Assembly (NCBI RefSeq): GCF_900115085.1
Contig: NZ_FOVF01000008.1
Coordinates: 1-64,000, forward strand
Length of the DNA: 64,000 bases
Direction of reading: 5' to 3'
DNA from: Dokdonella immobilis
Lineage (GTDB): Bacteria > Pseudomonadota > Gammaproteobacteria > Xanthomonadales > Rhodanobacteraceae
Position numbers and translations under genes: made by a program. Of this stretch, positions 28,997 through 38,179 are shown piece by piece. Each line of letters opens with the position of its first letter. Position 1 is the stretch's first letter. The notes under the pieces were generated by a model. The model was not told where the DNA came from and made no database searches. It saw only the letters and a list, made by a program, of their open reading frames with translations.

Positions 28997-29110
28997 AAAA
29001 GCGGCACAACCCTTCTTGAGGTCCCCTCTTTTCGAACGTGCCACGGTGCGCATAATGCGCTGGCAGCGCCCATGTGATGCGACCCTGCTCGACCTGATCC
29101 TGGAGAGCGC

Positions 29111-29869
29111 ATGAACGATTCCACCGGGAAGGCCCTGAGCAAGGTGCCCGAAGTCACCCTGATCTTCTGGATCATCAAGGTATTCGCCACGACCCTCGGC
29201 GAGACCGGCGGCGATGCGGTGTCGATGTCGATGGGCCTTGGCTACCTGGTCGGCACCGAGCTCTTTGCTGCAGCCTTCATCGTTGCCGTGGTCGCCCAGG
29301 TTTCGGCGCGCCGCTTCCACCCCATGCTGTACTGGGTCACGATCATCGCCACCACCACGGTCGGCACGACCCTGGCCGACTACGCCACGCGCTCGCTCGG
29401 CATCGGCTACGCTGGCGGCACGGCGATCCTGTTCGGCCTGCTGCTGGCCTCGCTGTGGATCTGGTATCGCACGCTTGGATCGATCGCCGTCGACACCGTG
29501 AGTTCGCCGCGCTCCGAAGTCTACTACTGGGTCACGATCATGTTTTCGCAGACGCTTGGCACGGCCCTTGGCGACTGGACCGCCGATACGGCCGGGCTCG
29601 GCTTCGACGGCGGCGCGCTGCTCTTCGGCGCCTTGTTGATGGTGCTCGCCGGCCTTTACTGGTGGACCCGCCTCTCGCGCACGGCGCTGTTCTGGGCGGC
29701 GTTCATCCTGACCCGCCCGCTCGGCGCGGTGGTTGGCGACCTGCTCGACAAGCCGGTTGCCGAAGGTGGGCTGGCCCTGAGTCGCTACTCCGCATCGGCC
29801 GTGCTCGTCGTTTTCATCCTGGTCTGCATTCTCGTCTTCCCGCAGCGCCCGGCGGCACGCACGCATTGA
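29111..29869 (+). CDS. COG4705-type multi-repeat membrane protein
   Basis: A 252-residue inner-membrane protein with about eight helices. It contains repeated units of the form KVFATTLGETGGDAVS, TTVGTTLADYATRSLG, QTLGTALGDWTADTAG and RPLGAVVGDLLDKPVA, each placing an acidic residue after a TLG-like turn. This internal fourfold repeat is characteristic of COG4705 proteins, whose function is unknown; repeated in-membrane acids suggest ion or metal handling. The start follows GGAGAGC. It precedes an APC transporter by 109 bp. Confidence 0.85.
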   Translation: MNDSTGKALSKVPEVTLIFWIIKVFATTLGETGGDAVSMSMGLGYLVGTELFAAAFIVAVVAQVSARRFHPMLYWVTIIATTTVGTTLADYATRSLGIGYAGGTAILFGLLLASLWIWYRTLGSIAVDTVSSPRSEVYYWVTIMFSQTLGTALGDWTADTAGLGFDGGALLFGALLMVLAGLYWWTRLSRTALFWAAFILTRPLGAVVGDLLDKPVAEGGLALSRYSASAVLVVFILVCILVFPQRPAARTH

Positions 29870-29978
29870 GGGGACGCGCGGGGTCGCCGGCAACGATGCG
29901 TCGACATCCAGCGCGGACCGATTCGGACTCGTCGGCCATACCCGTTATGATCCCCGTTCATTTCAAGGGGAGGACCGC

Positions 29979-31415
29979 ATGAGTCTCTTTTCCACGTTGA
30001 CCCGCCACAAGACCGTCCAGCAGCTGCAGGCCGAACTCGGCCAGCGCAAGGAACTGCGCCGCGTGCTCGGCGTCTGGCAACTCACCAGCATCGGCCTCGG
30101 CGGCATCATCGGTGTCGGCATCTTCGTCCTCGCCGGCCAGCAGGCCGCGGCCAATGCCGGGCCGGCGGTCGCGCTCGCCTTCATCATCGCCGGTATCGCC
30201 AGCGGTGCCGCGGCGCTGTGCTACGCCGAGTTCGCCGGCCTCATTCCGGTTACCGGCAGCGCCTATACCTATGGCTATGCCGTGCTCGGCGAGTTTGTCG
30301 CCTGGCTGATCGGCTGGGACCTGCTGCTGGAATACGCCCTGATCGTGGCGGCGGTGGCCAGCGGCTGGTCGGGCTACATGCAGAACATCCTCGAACATTT
30401 CGGCCTTGGCCTGCCGCTCTGGGCGCAGGGCGCCATCGGCACTGGCGAAGGCCATGTGTTCAACCTGATCGCCGCGCTGGTCGCGATGGGCGTGGCCGTC
30501 CTGCTGACCGCACGCACCGAAGTCGGTGCGCGCCTGAACACGATCGTCGTCGCCGCCAAGATCGTCGGCGTCGCCCTGGTCATCATCGTCGGCGCCTTCT
30601 ACATCGACCCGTCGAACTGGGTTCCGTTCGTGCCCGAGGAGGTCATCCATCCGGACGGCACCCGCCAGTATGGCTGGCATGGCGTCACCGCGGCTGCGGC
30701 GGTGGTCTTCTTCGCGGTGTTCGGTTACGACACGTTGACCACGGCGGCCGAGGAATCGCGCGACCCGCAACGCGACCTGCCACGCGCGATCCTGCTCTCA
30801 CTCGGCATCTCGATGCTGCTCTACCTGACCATCTCGATGGTCCTGACCGGCGTTGCCCACTATACGACCCTGGACAACCCGGCACCGGTTGCCAATGCCT
30901 TCGGCAACCTCGGCATGGGCTGGGTCAGCGTGGCCATATCGGTGACCGCGGTGACCAGCATCATCAGCGTGATCTTCGCCTTCATGCTGGCCGCCGCACG
31001 GATCTGGTTCTCGCTCTCGCGCGATGGCCTGCTGCCGGCCTGGTTCGCCAAGGTCCATCCGAGCACCGGCACGCCGTACCGGCCGACCCTGATCCTCGGC
31101 GTGGTCACGGCCATCGCCGCCGGCCTGCTGCCACTCGACGAACTGGCCAAGCTGGTCAACATCGGTGCGCTGAGCGCGTTCGTCGTGATCTGCAGCGCCG
31201 TGCTCGTGCTGCGCTACAAGCAGCCCGACCTGCATCGCGCGTTCCGCACGCCGTTCGTGCCCTTCGTGCCGGTCATCGGCATCGGCTTCTCGATCTGGCT
31301 GCTGGCCCTGCTGCCTTGGGCGACCTGGGAGCGCTTCGTGATCTGGCTCGTGATCGGTCTGGTTGTGTATTTCGCCTACGGCATCCGCCACAGCAAGCTG
31401 GCCCGCGGCGACTGA
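29979..31415 (+). CDS. APC family amino acid permease
   Basis: A 478-residue transporter with about 12 transmembrane helices of the amino acid-polyamine-organocation family, most like cationic amino acid transporters (YfnA/CAT branch). The substrate-site helix 1 is SIGLGGIIGVGIFVLAG and helix 2-3 has AALCYAEFAGLIPVTGSAY. A strong AAGGGGAGG site precedes ATG 29979. It likely imports an amino acid across the inner membrane by proton or sodium coupling; the exact substrate is not readable. It ends 154 bp before the convergent tagged secreted protein gene. Confidence 0.9.
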   Translation: MSLFSTLTRHKTVQQLQAELGQRKELRRVLGVWQLTSIGLGGIIGVGIFVLAGQQAAANAGPAVALAFIIAGIASGAAALCYAEFAGLIPVTGSAYTYGYAVLGEFVAWLIGWDLLLEYALIVAAVASGWSGYMQNILEHFGLGLPLWAQGAIGTGEGHVFNLIAALVAMGVAVLLTARTEVGARLNTIVVAAKIVGVALVIIVGAFYIDPSNWVPFVPEEVIHPDGTRQYGWHGVTAAAAVVFFAVFGYDTLTTAAEESRDPQRDLPRAILLSLGISMLLYLTISMVLTGVAHYTTLDNPAPVANAFGNLGMGWVSVAISVTAVTSIISVIFAFMLAAARIWFSLSRDGLLPAWFAKVHPSTGTPYRPTLILGVVTAIAAGLLPLDELAKLVNIGALSAFVVICSAVLVLRYKQPDLHRAFRTPFVPFVPVIGIGFSIWLLALLPWATWERFVIWLVIGLVVYFAYGIRHSKLARGD

Positions 31416-31569
31416 GGACGTGGTTGGCGCAGGTCGGCGCGTCGGCCGACCTGCGCCTCGCGTGATGAGCCGTTCGGCGGTGCCGGGCTGCGGGGTGTTG
31501 CCGGCCTTGCTGTCCAAGCAAGGCCGCGGGTCAGCCTCGCGTTCGCGGCCGCGGGAAAACGCGGTCGAC

Positions 31570-32367
31570 TCAGGGCGTGGCCGGCACCGGCTCGAAGCCG
31601 GTGCGGAAAATCGTGTTGACGATATCGCGGCCGTTGACGGTAAACGGCAGATCGACCAGGTAGGGCGAAGTGCCGTTCTCGAACAGGCGCCATTGGCCGC
31701 CGGCCTCGAAGCAATCGTTCTCCGGATCGGTGATGTTCGCAGGACACTTCTTGCGGGCGAATCCGCCGGCCGCCGTATAGGCCTGGCCGAGAATGCTGAC
31801 GGGCGGGGTGAAGGTTTCACCGGCCTGCGGACCGGTCAGCTGCCAGTCGACCCAGTACTGATTCGATGTCAGCGGCAGGTTCGGGACGAGAATCGTCAGG
31901 CGCTGGATCCTGCGCTGGGTGTCGCTCAGCGGGTTGGCCATGGACTGCGCAGCGCGATAGGCATCGGGCTCGGACGAAACGAGGACATTGGTCGCCGAGC
32001 CATCGAAGACCTTGGTGCTACCCGAGCCTTCCGGCGGGCCAAGCCAGATACTGACCCGCGCATCGGTGAATGCCGCTTCCGATCCGGTCTGATAGGCAAA
32101 CAGGGTGAGGCTGTCGATGATGAAGACATGATCGAGCGGTACCACGAAGTCGTCCGCGAGGCGATAGCTCGGACCCGCGGCAAATCCCAGTGCCGTATAG
32201 CCCGGGTAGGTGACATCCTGCGCCATGCTGACGTCCTCACCCGACACATGCGCGCCGGGATGGGTGACATAGGGTCCATTGCTGTAGATCTGCTCGGCCG
32301 ACGCGCCGGTCGCCAGCAACGATCCGGCAATACAGCTCAGAACAGCTGCGAGACTGCGACTCTTCAT
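31570..32367 (-). CDS. Exported protein of unknown function with a TIFRTGFE tail
   Basis: A 265-residue protein with a signal peptide (MKSRSLAAVLSCIAGSLLAT, cleavage near ASA/EQI). The mature part looks all-beta (SYRLADDFVVPLDHVFIIDS, RVSIWLGPPEGSG) like choice-of-anchor or PEP-CTERM-type beta-sandwich proteins. Near the end comes VNTIFRTGFEPVPATP, containing the IFxxGF[DE] tag found on three other exported proteins here. The start has AGAGGAAAG upstream. No enzyme motif was found. Probably surface-exposed or secreted. Confidence 0.75.
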   Translation of the reverse strand: MKSRSLAAVLSCIAGSLLATGASAEQIYSNGPYVTHPGAHVSGEDVSMAQDVTYPGYTALGFAAGPSYRLADDFVVPLDHVFIIDSLTLFAYQTGSEAAFTDARVSIWLGPPEGSGSTKVFDGSATNVLVSSEPDAYRAAQSMANPLSDTQRRIQRLTILVPNLPLTSNQYWVDWQLTGPQAGETFTPPVSILGQAYTAAGGFARKKCPANITDPENDCFEAGGQWRLFENGTSPYLVDLPFTVNGRDIVNTIFRTGFEPVPATP

Positions 32368-32860
32368 TCCGCTTTCCTCTATTCAGATGCCGGGCGGACC
32401 GGTCAGGGGGACCGGTCCGGGCGGTCGATCGGCGGGGTTCGGCGCCGGCGACCAAACCGCAAGTTTAGCGCGTGGATCGTGGATTGGGTGCGCCCGAGTC
32501 TCGACATCGCGAGTGCCAGGACAACGCTGGGTCTGGTGGCGCACGCGACCTGGCGTTCAGAAAGCGTGTCGGTCGTACTGCGTGGCGATCTGGACGGGGC
32601 TGACCCCAATGCACTGCGCCGACTGCCGGGCGGGCCTCAGAGGTGCCATCTTTCCCGATACAAACCAAACGGTTAGGTGGGAGCCATCTGCGCTCGTTTC
32701 GTTCCGGGGCGGGCCTGGAAGACGGCCGGTCTATCTGCGCCGGTGCCGCGAACCGCAGGCCCCCGGGCGACGCGTCGATCGCGCCGGTGGATCGGCATGG
32801 CCCCGGCGAAGGCAACGGGAGCCGGGGCGGACCGGCCCGAATGGCCAGCCTCGAGGGCGC
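32368..32860. other. 493-bp intergenic region with a degraded MITE copy
   Basis: Apart from the promoter side of the tagged protein gene and the 3' flank of ctpA, the space holds a sequence alignable by eye with MITE copy A (see 32545-32765). No open frame here looks coding. Confidence 0.5.
32545..32765. repeat. Degenerate MITE-like copy C
   Basis: Segments matching copy A in order: TGGCGTTCAGAAAGCG (32551), CTGCGTGGCGATCTGG, GGGCGGGCCTCAGAGGTGCC, ACCAAACGGTTAGG, and GAAGACGGCCGGTCTATCTG (around 32727; copy A has AAAGACGGCCAGTCTGTCTG). Terminal repeats are lost. The match is patchy and made by eye, so the limits are approximate. Confidence 0.45.
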
Positions 32861-34276
32861 TCAGCCCTTGCCGCTGGATTCGGCGGCCGCCGGCGGACTG
32901 GCCGGCCGCCGCTGCAGGGCCATGGCCTTGAGCACATTGAGCGCCTCGCTCAGGGCGTAGTCGCTGGGAGCACCGCGCCGCGCCGCCGGCACGTCGGCCG
33001 GTGCAGCGCCTGCCTCGACCTCGCCGTCGCCCTTCAGATGATTGCGCAGGTCGCGTTCGCTGATGCCCGAAAACGGGTCGTTCTCGTTGGCACTGAGGGC
33101 AAGGTCGGCCAGTTCGATGTCGGGCTTGATGCCGGAGGCCTGGATCGAGATGCCGCTCGGCGTGTAGTAGCGGGCGGTGGTCAACTTGAGCGCGTGGGTC
33201 TCGTCAAGGGTCAGCACGGTCTGCACCGAGCCCTTGCCGAAGCTGCGCCGTCCCATCAGCAGGGCGCGATGATTGTCCTTCAGCGCACCCGCGACGATTT
33301 CCGCGGCGGAAGCGCTGCCATTGTCGATCAGCACCACCAGCGGCGCCGCATCGAGGGCATCGCCCGGGGTCGCCTGGAAGGCCATGTCGGCCTCGCGGAT
33401 ACGGCCCTTGGTGGTGACGATGGTGCCGGCGTCGAGCAGCAGGTCGCTGACTTCGACAGCCGAGGAGAGCAAGCCGCCGGGGTTGCTGCGCAGGTCGAGC
33501 ACGGCACCGGCCAGCGGTTTGCCGTTGTCCTTTTGCAGGCGGGCGATGCGCTTGCGCAGGTCGCTGCCGGTCTCGGACTGGAACTGGCTGACCCGCAGGT
33601 AGGCGTAGCCCGGTTCGAGCAGGCGGCCGCGCACGCTGGCGACGCGGATCGTCTCGCGCTTGAGCTTGATGTCCTGCGGCAGGTTGGCGCCGAGGCGCAG
33701 GATGGACAGGGTCACTTCCCTGCCCGGCGGGCCGCGCAGCATGTCGACCGCATCGCTGAGGTTGTCGGCCTGGACCGGCACATTGTCGATGCGCAGGATG
33801 GTATCGCCCGGCTTGATGCCGGCGCGCGCCGCCGGGGTATCGTCGATCGGTGCGATCACGCGCAGCGCGCCGTCGGCGGTGGTGACCTCGAGACCCAGGC
33901 CTTCATAGCTGCCCGAGGTGTCCTCGGTCAGCTGGTCAAGCGCACTGGCCTCCAGATACTCGCTGTGCGGATCGAGGCCGACCAGCATGCCCTTGATCGC
34001 GGCCTGCATGAGGACATGGTCATCGACCGGCTCGACATAGGCCTGCTTGATCAGGCTCAGTACGGCCGTGAACTTGCGCACGTCGTCGAGATCGATCTGG
34101 CCGGCCGGCGCCGGCGCCGGAGCGGTTTCGGGCGCGTCGGCTTCATCCAGCGCCGCCCCGACGTCCGCGTCGTCCGGCAGGTCGGGCGCAGGGGGCGGGG
34201 TGGCGGGCTGGGCCAGGGCGCCGCCGGCAAACAGCAGGGCCAGCAGCAGCGGAAGCGATACGGGGCGAAGGGACAT
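32861..34276 (-). CDS. ctpA: S41 family C-terminal processing peptidase
   Basis: A 471-residue periplasmic serine protease with a signal peptide (MSLRPVSLPLLLALLFAG, cleavage after ALA). A PDZ domain spans about 110-195 (GSYEGLGLEVTTADGALRVI, RAGIKPGDTILRID). The catalytic serine-lysine dyad is in DNGSASAAEIVAGAL and RRSFGKGSVQT. It follows envC in the order gpmI-envC-ctpA, as in Pseudomonas where CtpA trims cell-wall hydrolases. A role in controlling peptidoglycan remodelling is therefore likely. ATG 34276 gives the signal peptide; the upstream extension does not. Confidence 0.9.
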   Translation of the reverse strand: MSLRPVSLPLLLALLFAGGALAQPATPPPAPDLPDDADVGAALDEADAPETAPAPAPAGQIDLDDVRKFTAVLSLIKQAYVEPVDDHVLMQAAIKGMLVGLDPHSEYLEASALDQLTEDTSGSYEGLGLEVTTADGALRVIAPIDDTPAARAGIKPGDTILRIDNVPVQADNLSDAVDMLRGPPGREVTLSILRLGANLPQDIKLKRETIRVASVRGRLLEPGYAYLRVSQFQSETGSDLRKRIARLQKDNGKPLAGAVLDLRSNPGGLLSSAVEVSDLLLDAGTIVTTKGRIREADMAFQATPGDALDAAPLVVLIDNGSASAAEIVAGALKDNHRALLMGRRSFGKGSVQTVLTLDETHALKLTTARYYTPSGISIQASGIKPDIELADLALSANENDPFSGISERDLRNHLKGDGEVEAGAAPADVPAARRGAPSDYALSEALNVLKAMALQRRPASPPAAAESSGKG

Positions 34277-34351
34277 CGGAAACCTCACGGGAATGCGCCG
34301 ATCATAGCGCGAGTGGGTCTTCGCGCGGTTCGGCATCGGGCTGCTGCGCGC

Positions 34352-35509
34352 TCAACGCAGCCAGGACTTCGGATTGATCGGCTTGCCCTGCAGGCGCAGC
34401 TCGAAATACAGCGCAGGCGACTTCTGGCCACCGCTGCTGCCGCTGGTGGCGATCGTGTCGCCGGCCGAGACCCAGTCGCCGACCTCCTTGCGCAATGCAT
34501 CGTTGTAGGCATAGAGACTCATGTAGCCATCGCCGTGATCGAGAATCAGCAACATGCCGTAGCCCTTGAGCCAGTCGGCATAGGCGACCCGGCCGCGCGC
34601 GATCGCATGCACCTCGCTGCCGCTGTCGGCCCGGATCAGCCAGCCGGAAATGCGCCGGCCACTCTCGTCGGTGCCGCCGAACTGCGTACTAACCTTGCCG
34701 CGCACCGGCAGCTTCATTCGACCACGCAGGCTGGCAAACGGTTCCGCGCCGTCGAGCCGGCTCGGAATGTCGGCAAACACGTCGCGCAGGCGTTCGAGCA
34801 GGTCGAGCAGGCCTTTTTCGTCCCGGGCCATGACCGCCAGCCGTGCCTGCTGGTCGTTCAGCCGCGCATCGAGCCCGGCCAGCAGCGTCTCGCGCTCGCC
34901 GCGCCGTTCCTCGAGCTGGCGGACCTCGCCCTCGCGCTCGCCGCGCGTCGCATTCAGCTCGGCAGTCTTGGTTTCGATCGCCCGCTGCAGGTCGGCCAGT
35001 TGCTGGAGATCGGCCATCAGGTTGTCGATGCGCTCGACCCGGGCACGCTGGAAATAGCGGTGATAGGCCAGCACGCGTGCGATCGCGTCGACGTCCTCCT
35101 GCTGCAGGAGCAGCTTGAGTTCCTCGTTGCGGCCAAGCGCATAGGCCGAGCGCAGCAGCACGGCCAGGTCCTCGCGTTGCGCCTTGAGCTTGTTCGCCAG
35201 CGCCGAGCGCTCGTCCTCGAGCGCGGCCAGTTCCTGTTGCCGGTCGGCCAGCTGCACGTCGATCGCGCGCACCTCGCCGAGGGCCACGGCAATGGCGGTC
35301 TCGGCCTCACGCAAGGCGCGCGTTGCCTCGTCCTTCTCGCCACTGGTCGCGCGCAGTTCCGCGGTCAGCGTGCGGATGTCGGCGCGCAGGCGTTCGAGGC
35401 GCTGGCGGGCCGCGGCTTCGCTGGCGGCCTTCTGCGGATCCTCGGGCTGCGCGACCGCCAGCAGGCTGACCAGCACGAGCAGGCCCGCAGCAATCCGGGG
35501 CATGCGCAT
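34352..35509 (-). CDS. envC: Murein hydrolase activator EnvC
   Basis: A 385-residue periplasmic protein: signal peptide (MRMPRIAAGLLVLVSLLAVA), a long coiled coil (about 25-240, rich in RLERLRADIRTLTAELRA-type heptads), and a C-terminal LytM domain. In the LytM domain the metal-binding positions are replaced: GWLIRADSGSEV stands where HxxxD is expected, and ALYFELRLQG lacks the final histidine. That is the EnvC pattern, which activates amidases AmiA/AmiB at the septum rather than cutting peptidoglycan. Its start overlaps the gpmI stop by one base (TGATG). Confidence 0.92.
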   Translation of the reverse strand: MRMPRIAAGLLVLVSLLAVAQPEDPQKAASEAAARQRLERLRADIRTLTAELRATSGEKDEATRALREAETAIAVALGEVRAIDVQLADRQQELAALEDERSALANKLKAQREDLAVLLRSAYALGRNEELKLLLQQEDVDAIARVLAYHRYFQRARVERIDNLMADLQQLADLQRAIETKTAELNATRGEREGEVRQLEERRGERETLLAGLDARLNDQQARLAVMARDEKGLLDLLERLRDVFADIPSRLDGAEPFASLRGRMKLPVRGKVSTQFGGTDESGRRISGWLIRADSGSEVHAIARGRVAYADWLKGYGMLLILDHGDGYMSLYAYNDALRKEVGDWVSAGDTIATSGSSGGQKSPALYFELRLQGKPINPKSWLR

Positions 35510-37035
35510 CAGCCGAATGCGACGAGGCTGTGGCCGCTCATTTCGGCGGGCGCATCGAGGCCCATCAGGGCGAGCACGGTCGGCGCCAGATCGCGCAGGG
35601 CGCCGTCGTGCAGGCGCGCCTTGCGGCCGACGTAGACCAACGGAACCGGACCGACCGTGTGCTGGGTATGCGCGATGCCCTGTTCATCGACCATCTGCTC
35701 GAGATTGCCGTGATCGGCACTGACCAGCATTTCGCCGCCACTCTCGCGGATCGCCGCGGTGATCCGGCCGAGCGCCACATCGATCGCCTCGGCAGCCTTG
35801 ATCGCCGCGCTTTCGATGCCGCTGTGGCCGACCATGTCGGCATTGGCGATGTTGCAGACGATGAAGTCGAAGCGGCCGCCGCGGATTTCGGCGACCAGTC
35901 GCTCGGTCAGTTCGGGCAGGCTCATCTCGGGCTTCAAGTCGTAGGTGGCGACCTGCGGGCTCGGCACGAGGATGCGCTCCTCGCCGGCGAACGGTTGCTC
36001 GCGGCCGCCCGAGAAGAAGAACGTCACGTGCGCGTATTTCTCGGTTTCGGCGATACGCAGCTGGTGCAGGCCGCGCTCGGCCAGCACTTCGCCCAGCGTG
36101 TCGTGCATCGACTGCGCGGCGAACGCGATCGCGGTCACCGGCAGGTCGGCCGCGTATTCGGTCAGGCTGACGAAGGCCGACAGGGCCGGCCTGCGCTCGA
36201 GCGCAAAGCCGTCGAAGGCCGGATCGACGAAGACCCGGCTCAGCTGGCGCGCCCGATCGGCGCGGAAATTCATGAACACGACCGCATCGCCATCGGCCAT
36301 CGGACGGCCGGCGCCGATCACGGTCGGCTGCACGAACTCGTCGTTCTCGTCGCGCGCATAGGCGGCTTCGAGGGCGCCCATGGCGCTCTCGGCATGCTGC
36401 GCGGATCGCGCCTCGATGATCGCGTCGCAGGCCCGCTTGACCCGGTCCCAGCGCTGGTCGCGATCCATCGCGTAATAGCGGCCGCTGACCGTGGCGATGT
36501 GCGCGCCGGGGTGTTCAGCGCATTTCGCGTCGAGTTGCAGCAACGAATCCGCGGCGCTGCGCGGCGGCGTGTCGCGACCATCGAGAAACGCATGCACGGC
36601 AATGCGCGTGACGCCGGCAGCGGCGGCGAGGTCGATCATGGCGAAGATGTGGCGCTCGTGGCTGTGAACGCCACCCGGCGAAAGCAGCCCGAACACGTGC
36701 AGGCAGCCGTCGTTGCGACGCGCGGCTTCGCAGGCGCCGAGCAGGGCCGGGTTGCGCGCGAAGCTGCCATCGGCAATGGCGGCGTCGATGCGGGTCAGGT
36801 CCTGGTAGACGATGCGCCCGGATCCGATGTTCATGTGACCGACTTCGGAGTTGCCCATCTGGCCATCCGGAAGTCCGACGCTGAGCCCGTGCGTGTCGAC
36901 CAGGCTGTGCGGACATTCGGCGAGCAGGCGTCGCCAGTTCGGACAGTCGGCGAGGGCGATCGCATTGTGCGCGGTTTCCTCGCGATGGCCCCAGCCATCG
37001 AGGATCAGCAGGAGCACGGGTTTTGGTCGGGACAT
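35509..37035 (-). CDS. gpmI: 2,3-bisphosphoglycerate-independent phosphoglycerate mutase
   Basis: A 508-residue manganese enzyme interconverting 3- and 2-phosphoglycerate in glycolysis and gluconeogenesis. The N-terminal metal site is LLILDGWGHREET, the catalytic serine is in GQMGNSEVGHMNIGSGR, and the C-terminal metal site includes VSADHGNLEQM with HTQHTVGPVP. Length is standard. First gene of gpmI-envC-ctpA, an order conserved in many gammaproteobacteria, with a 1-nt overlap to envC. Confidence 0.95.
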   Translation of the reverse strand: MSRPKPVLLLILDGWGHREETAHNAIALADCPNWRRLLAECPHSLVDTHGLSVGLPDGQMGNSEVGHMNIGSGRIVYQDLTRIDAAIADGSFARNPALLGACEAARRNDGCLHVFGLLSPGGVHSHERHIFAMIDLAAAAGVTRIAVHAFLDGRDTPPRSAADSLLQLDAKCAEHPGAHIATVSGRYYAMDRDQRWDRVKRACDAIIEARSAQHAESAMGALEAAYARDENDEFVQPTVIGAGRPMADGDAVVFMNFRADRARQLSRVFVDPAFDGFALERRPALSAFVSLTEYAADLPVTAIAFAAQSMHDTLGEVLAERGLHQLRIAETEKYAHVTFFFSGGREQPFAGEERILVPSPQVATYDLKPEMSLPELTERLVAEIRGGRFDFIVCNIANADMVGHSGIESAAIKAAEAIDVALGRITAAIRESGGEMLVSADHGNLEQMVDEQGIAHTQHTVGPVPLVYVGRKARLHDGALRDLAPTVLALMGLDAPAEMSGHSLVAFG

Positions 37036-37218
37036 GGGTAGACTCGGGAAGTGAACGGGCGCACCCGGCAGGGCGGCAGCCGGAATGGTAACGGATGCGT
37101 GAGGTCGGTACCGTCCGGCGCGCTCGAATGGGCGTCGGGCGACATGTCCAGGCGCGGTTTAAACGCTGCCGGCGGCCGACGCATCAAAGCAGGCGACCCA
37201 CCCTTCAGGAGTTTCACC

Positions 37219-37881
37219 ATGGTTCGCCCAATCATCAGTTCGCTCGCAGTCGCTGCCCTGGCCCTGGGCCTGTCCCTGCCGGCTTGGGCTGGCGACGACC
37301 ACAGCAAGGTCAACGGCTCGATCCGCATCGAGGACGGCCGCAGCGTCGGCGACCTCGACACGGTCAACGGCTCGATCCGGCTTGGCGACCATGGCCAGGC
37401 CGAGGAGGTCTCGACCGTGAACGGCTCGATCGAGATCGGCGACGACGCCACGATCGAGTCGGCCGGCACGGTCAATGGCCGCATCTCGATCGGTCGCCAT
37501 GTGCGCGTGGCGCGCGAGGTTTCGACCGTGAACGGGTCGCTGACCCTCGATGACGGCAGCGACGTCAGCGGCGATGTCTCCAACGTCAACGGCGGCATCC
37601 GCCTGCGCTCGGCACATGTGGGCGGTGGCATCCGCACGGTCAGCGGCGACATCGAGGTCGGCGCCGATTCGCGCGTCGACCGCGGCATCCTGGTCGAAAA
37701 AACCAACAGCTGGTTCAACTTCGGATCGAACCAGCCGCCGCGCGTCGTGATCGGCCCGCGCTCCGTGGTCCAGGGTTCGCTCGTGTTCGAGCGCGATGTC
37801 GAACTGTACGTCAGCGACAGCGCCCGGATCGGCGAGGTCAAGGGCGCGACGCCAGTCATGTTTTCGGGCGAGAATCCTTGA
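37219..37881 (+). CDS. Exported VNGSI-repeat beta-helix-like protein
   Basis: A 220-residue protein with a signal peptide (MVRPIISSLAVAALALGLSL, cleavage near AWA/GDD). It is built from repeats of about 20-25 residues carrying VNGSIRIEDG, VNGSIRLGDH, VNGSIEIGDD, VNGRISIGRH, VNGSLTLDDG and VNGGIRLRSA, ending in a QGSLVFERDVELYV segment. The pattern predicts a right-handed beta-helix or bactofilin/DUF4097-like fold. Start ATG 37219 follows AGGAGTTTCACC. Function is unknown; an envelope role is likely. Confidence 0.82.
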   Translation: MVRPIISSLAVAALALGLSLPAWAGDDHSKVNGSIRIEDGRSVGDLDTVNGSIRLGDHGQAEEVSTVNGSIEIGDDATIESAGTVNGRISIGRHVRVAREVSTVNGSLTLDDGSDVSGDVSNVNGGIRLRSAHVGGGIRTVSGDIEVGADSRVDRGILVEKTNSWFNFGSNQPPRVVIGPRSVVQGSLVFERDVELYVSDSARIGEVKGATPVMFSGENP

Positions 37882-38179
37882 GCAGGTTCTGCGGCGGGGT
37901 TCGCGCCGCGGCGTGAACCCCGCCCAGGCGTGCGAAGCCAGCCAGCGCGGCCTGACCGATCACCATTCGAGCGTGCGAACGATCCGGTCGGTCCGCTGAG
38001 CCTGCTGCGGCCTCGACGTCGTTGCCGCCGGACGCCGCCCGATGCGCGCTGGCCGGTGCCGCCGGCATCGATTCTCGCCGGAATGGGCCGCACGGCCCCT
38101 GGCATCTTGCGGGCGCGAGCGGCCCTCACTACTCTGCCTGGATCGCTGCAGCGGGTTCCGTACCTGGTCAGACCCTCCC

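Noticed and set aside
34352-34800. EnvC as an active M23 endopeptidase
   Set aside because: The metal-binding His/Asp and final His of the LytM domain are replaced, so activator function is the better call.
32387-35635. Very long plus-strand open frame (1082 codons) opposite ctpA and envC
   Set aside because: It is antisense to two well-supported genes with clear catalytic or structural motifs; long antisense frames are expected at this GC content, and the translation has no domain.
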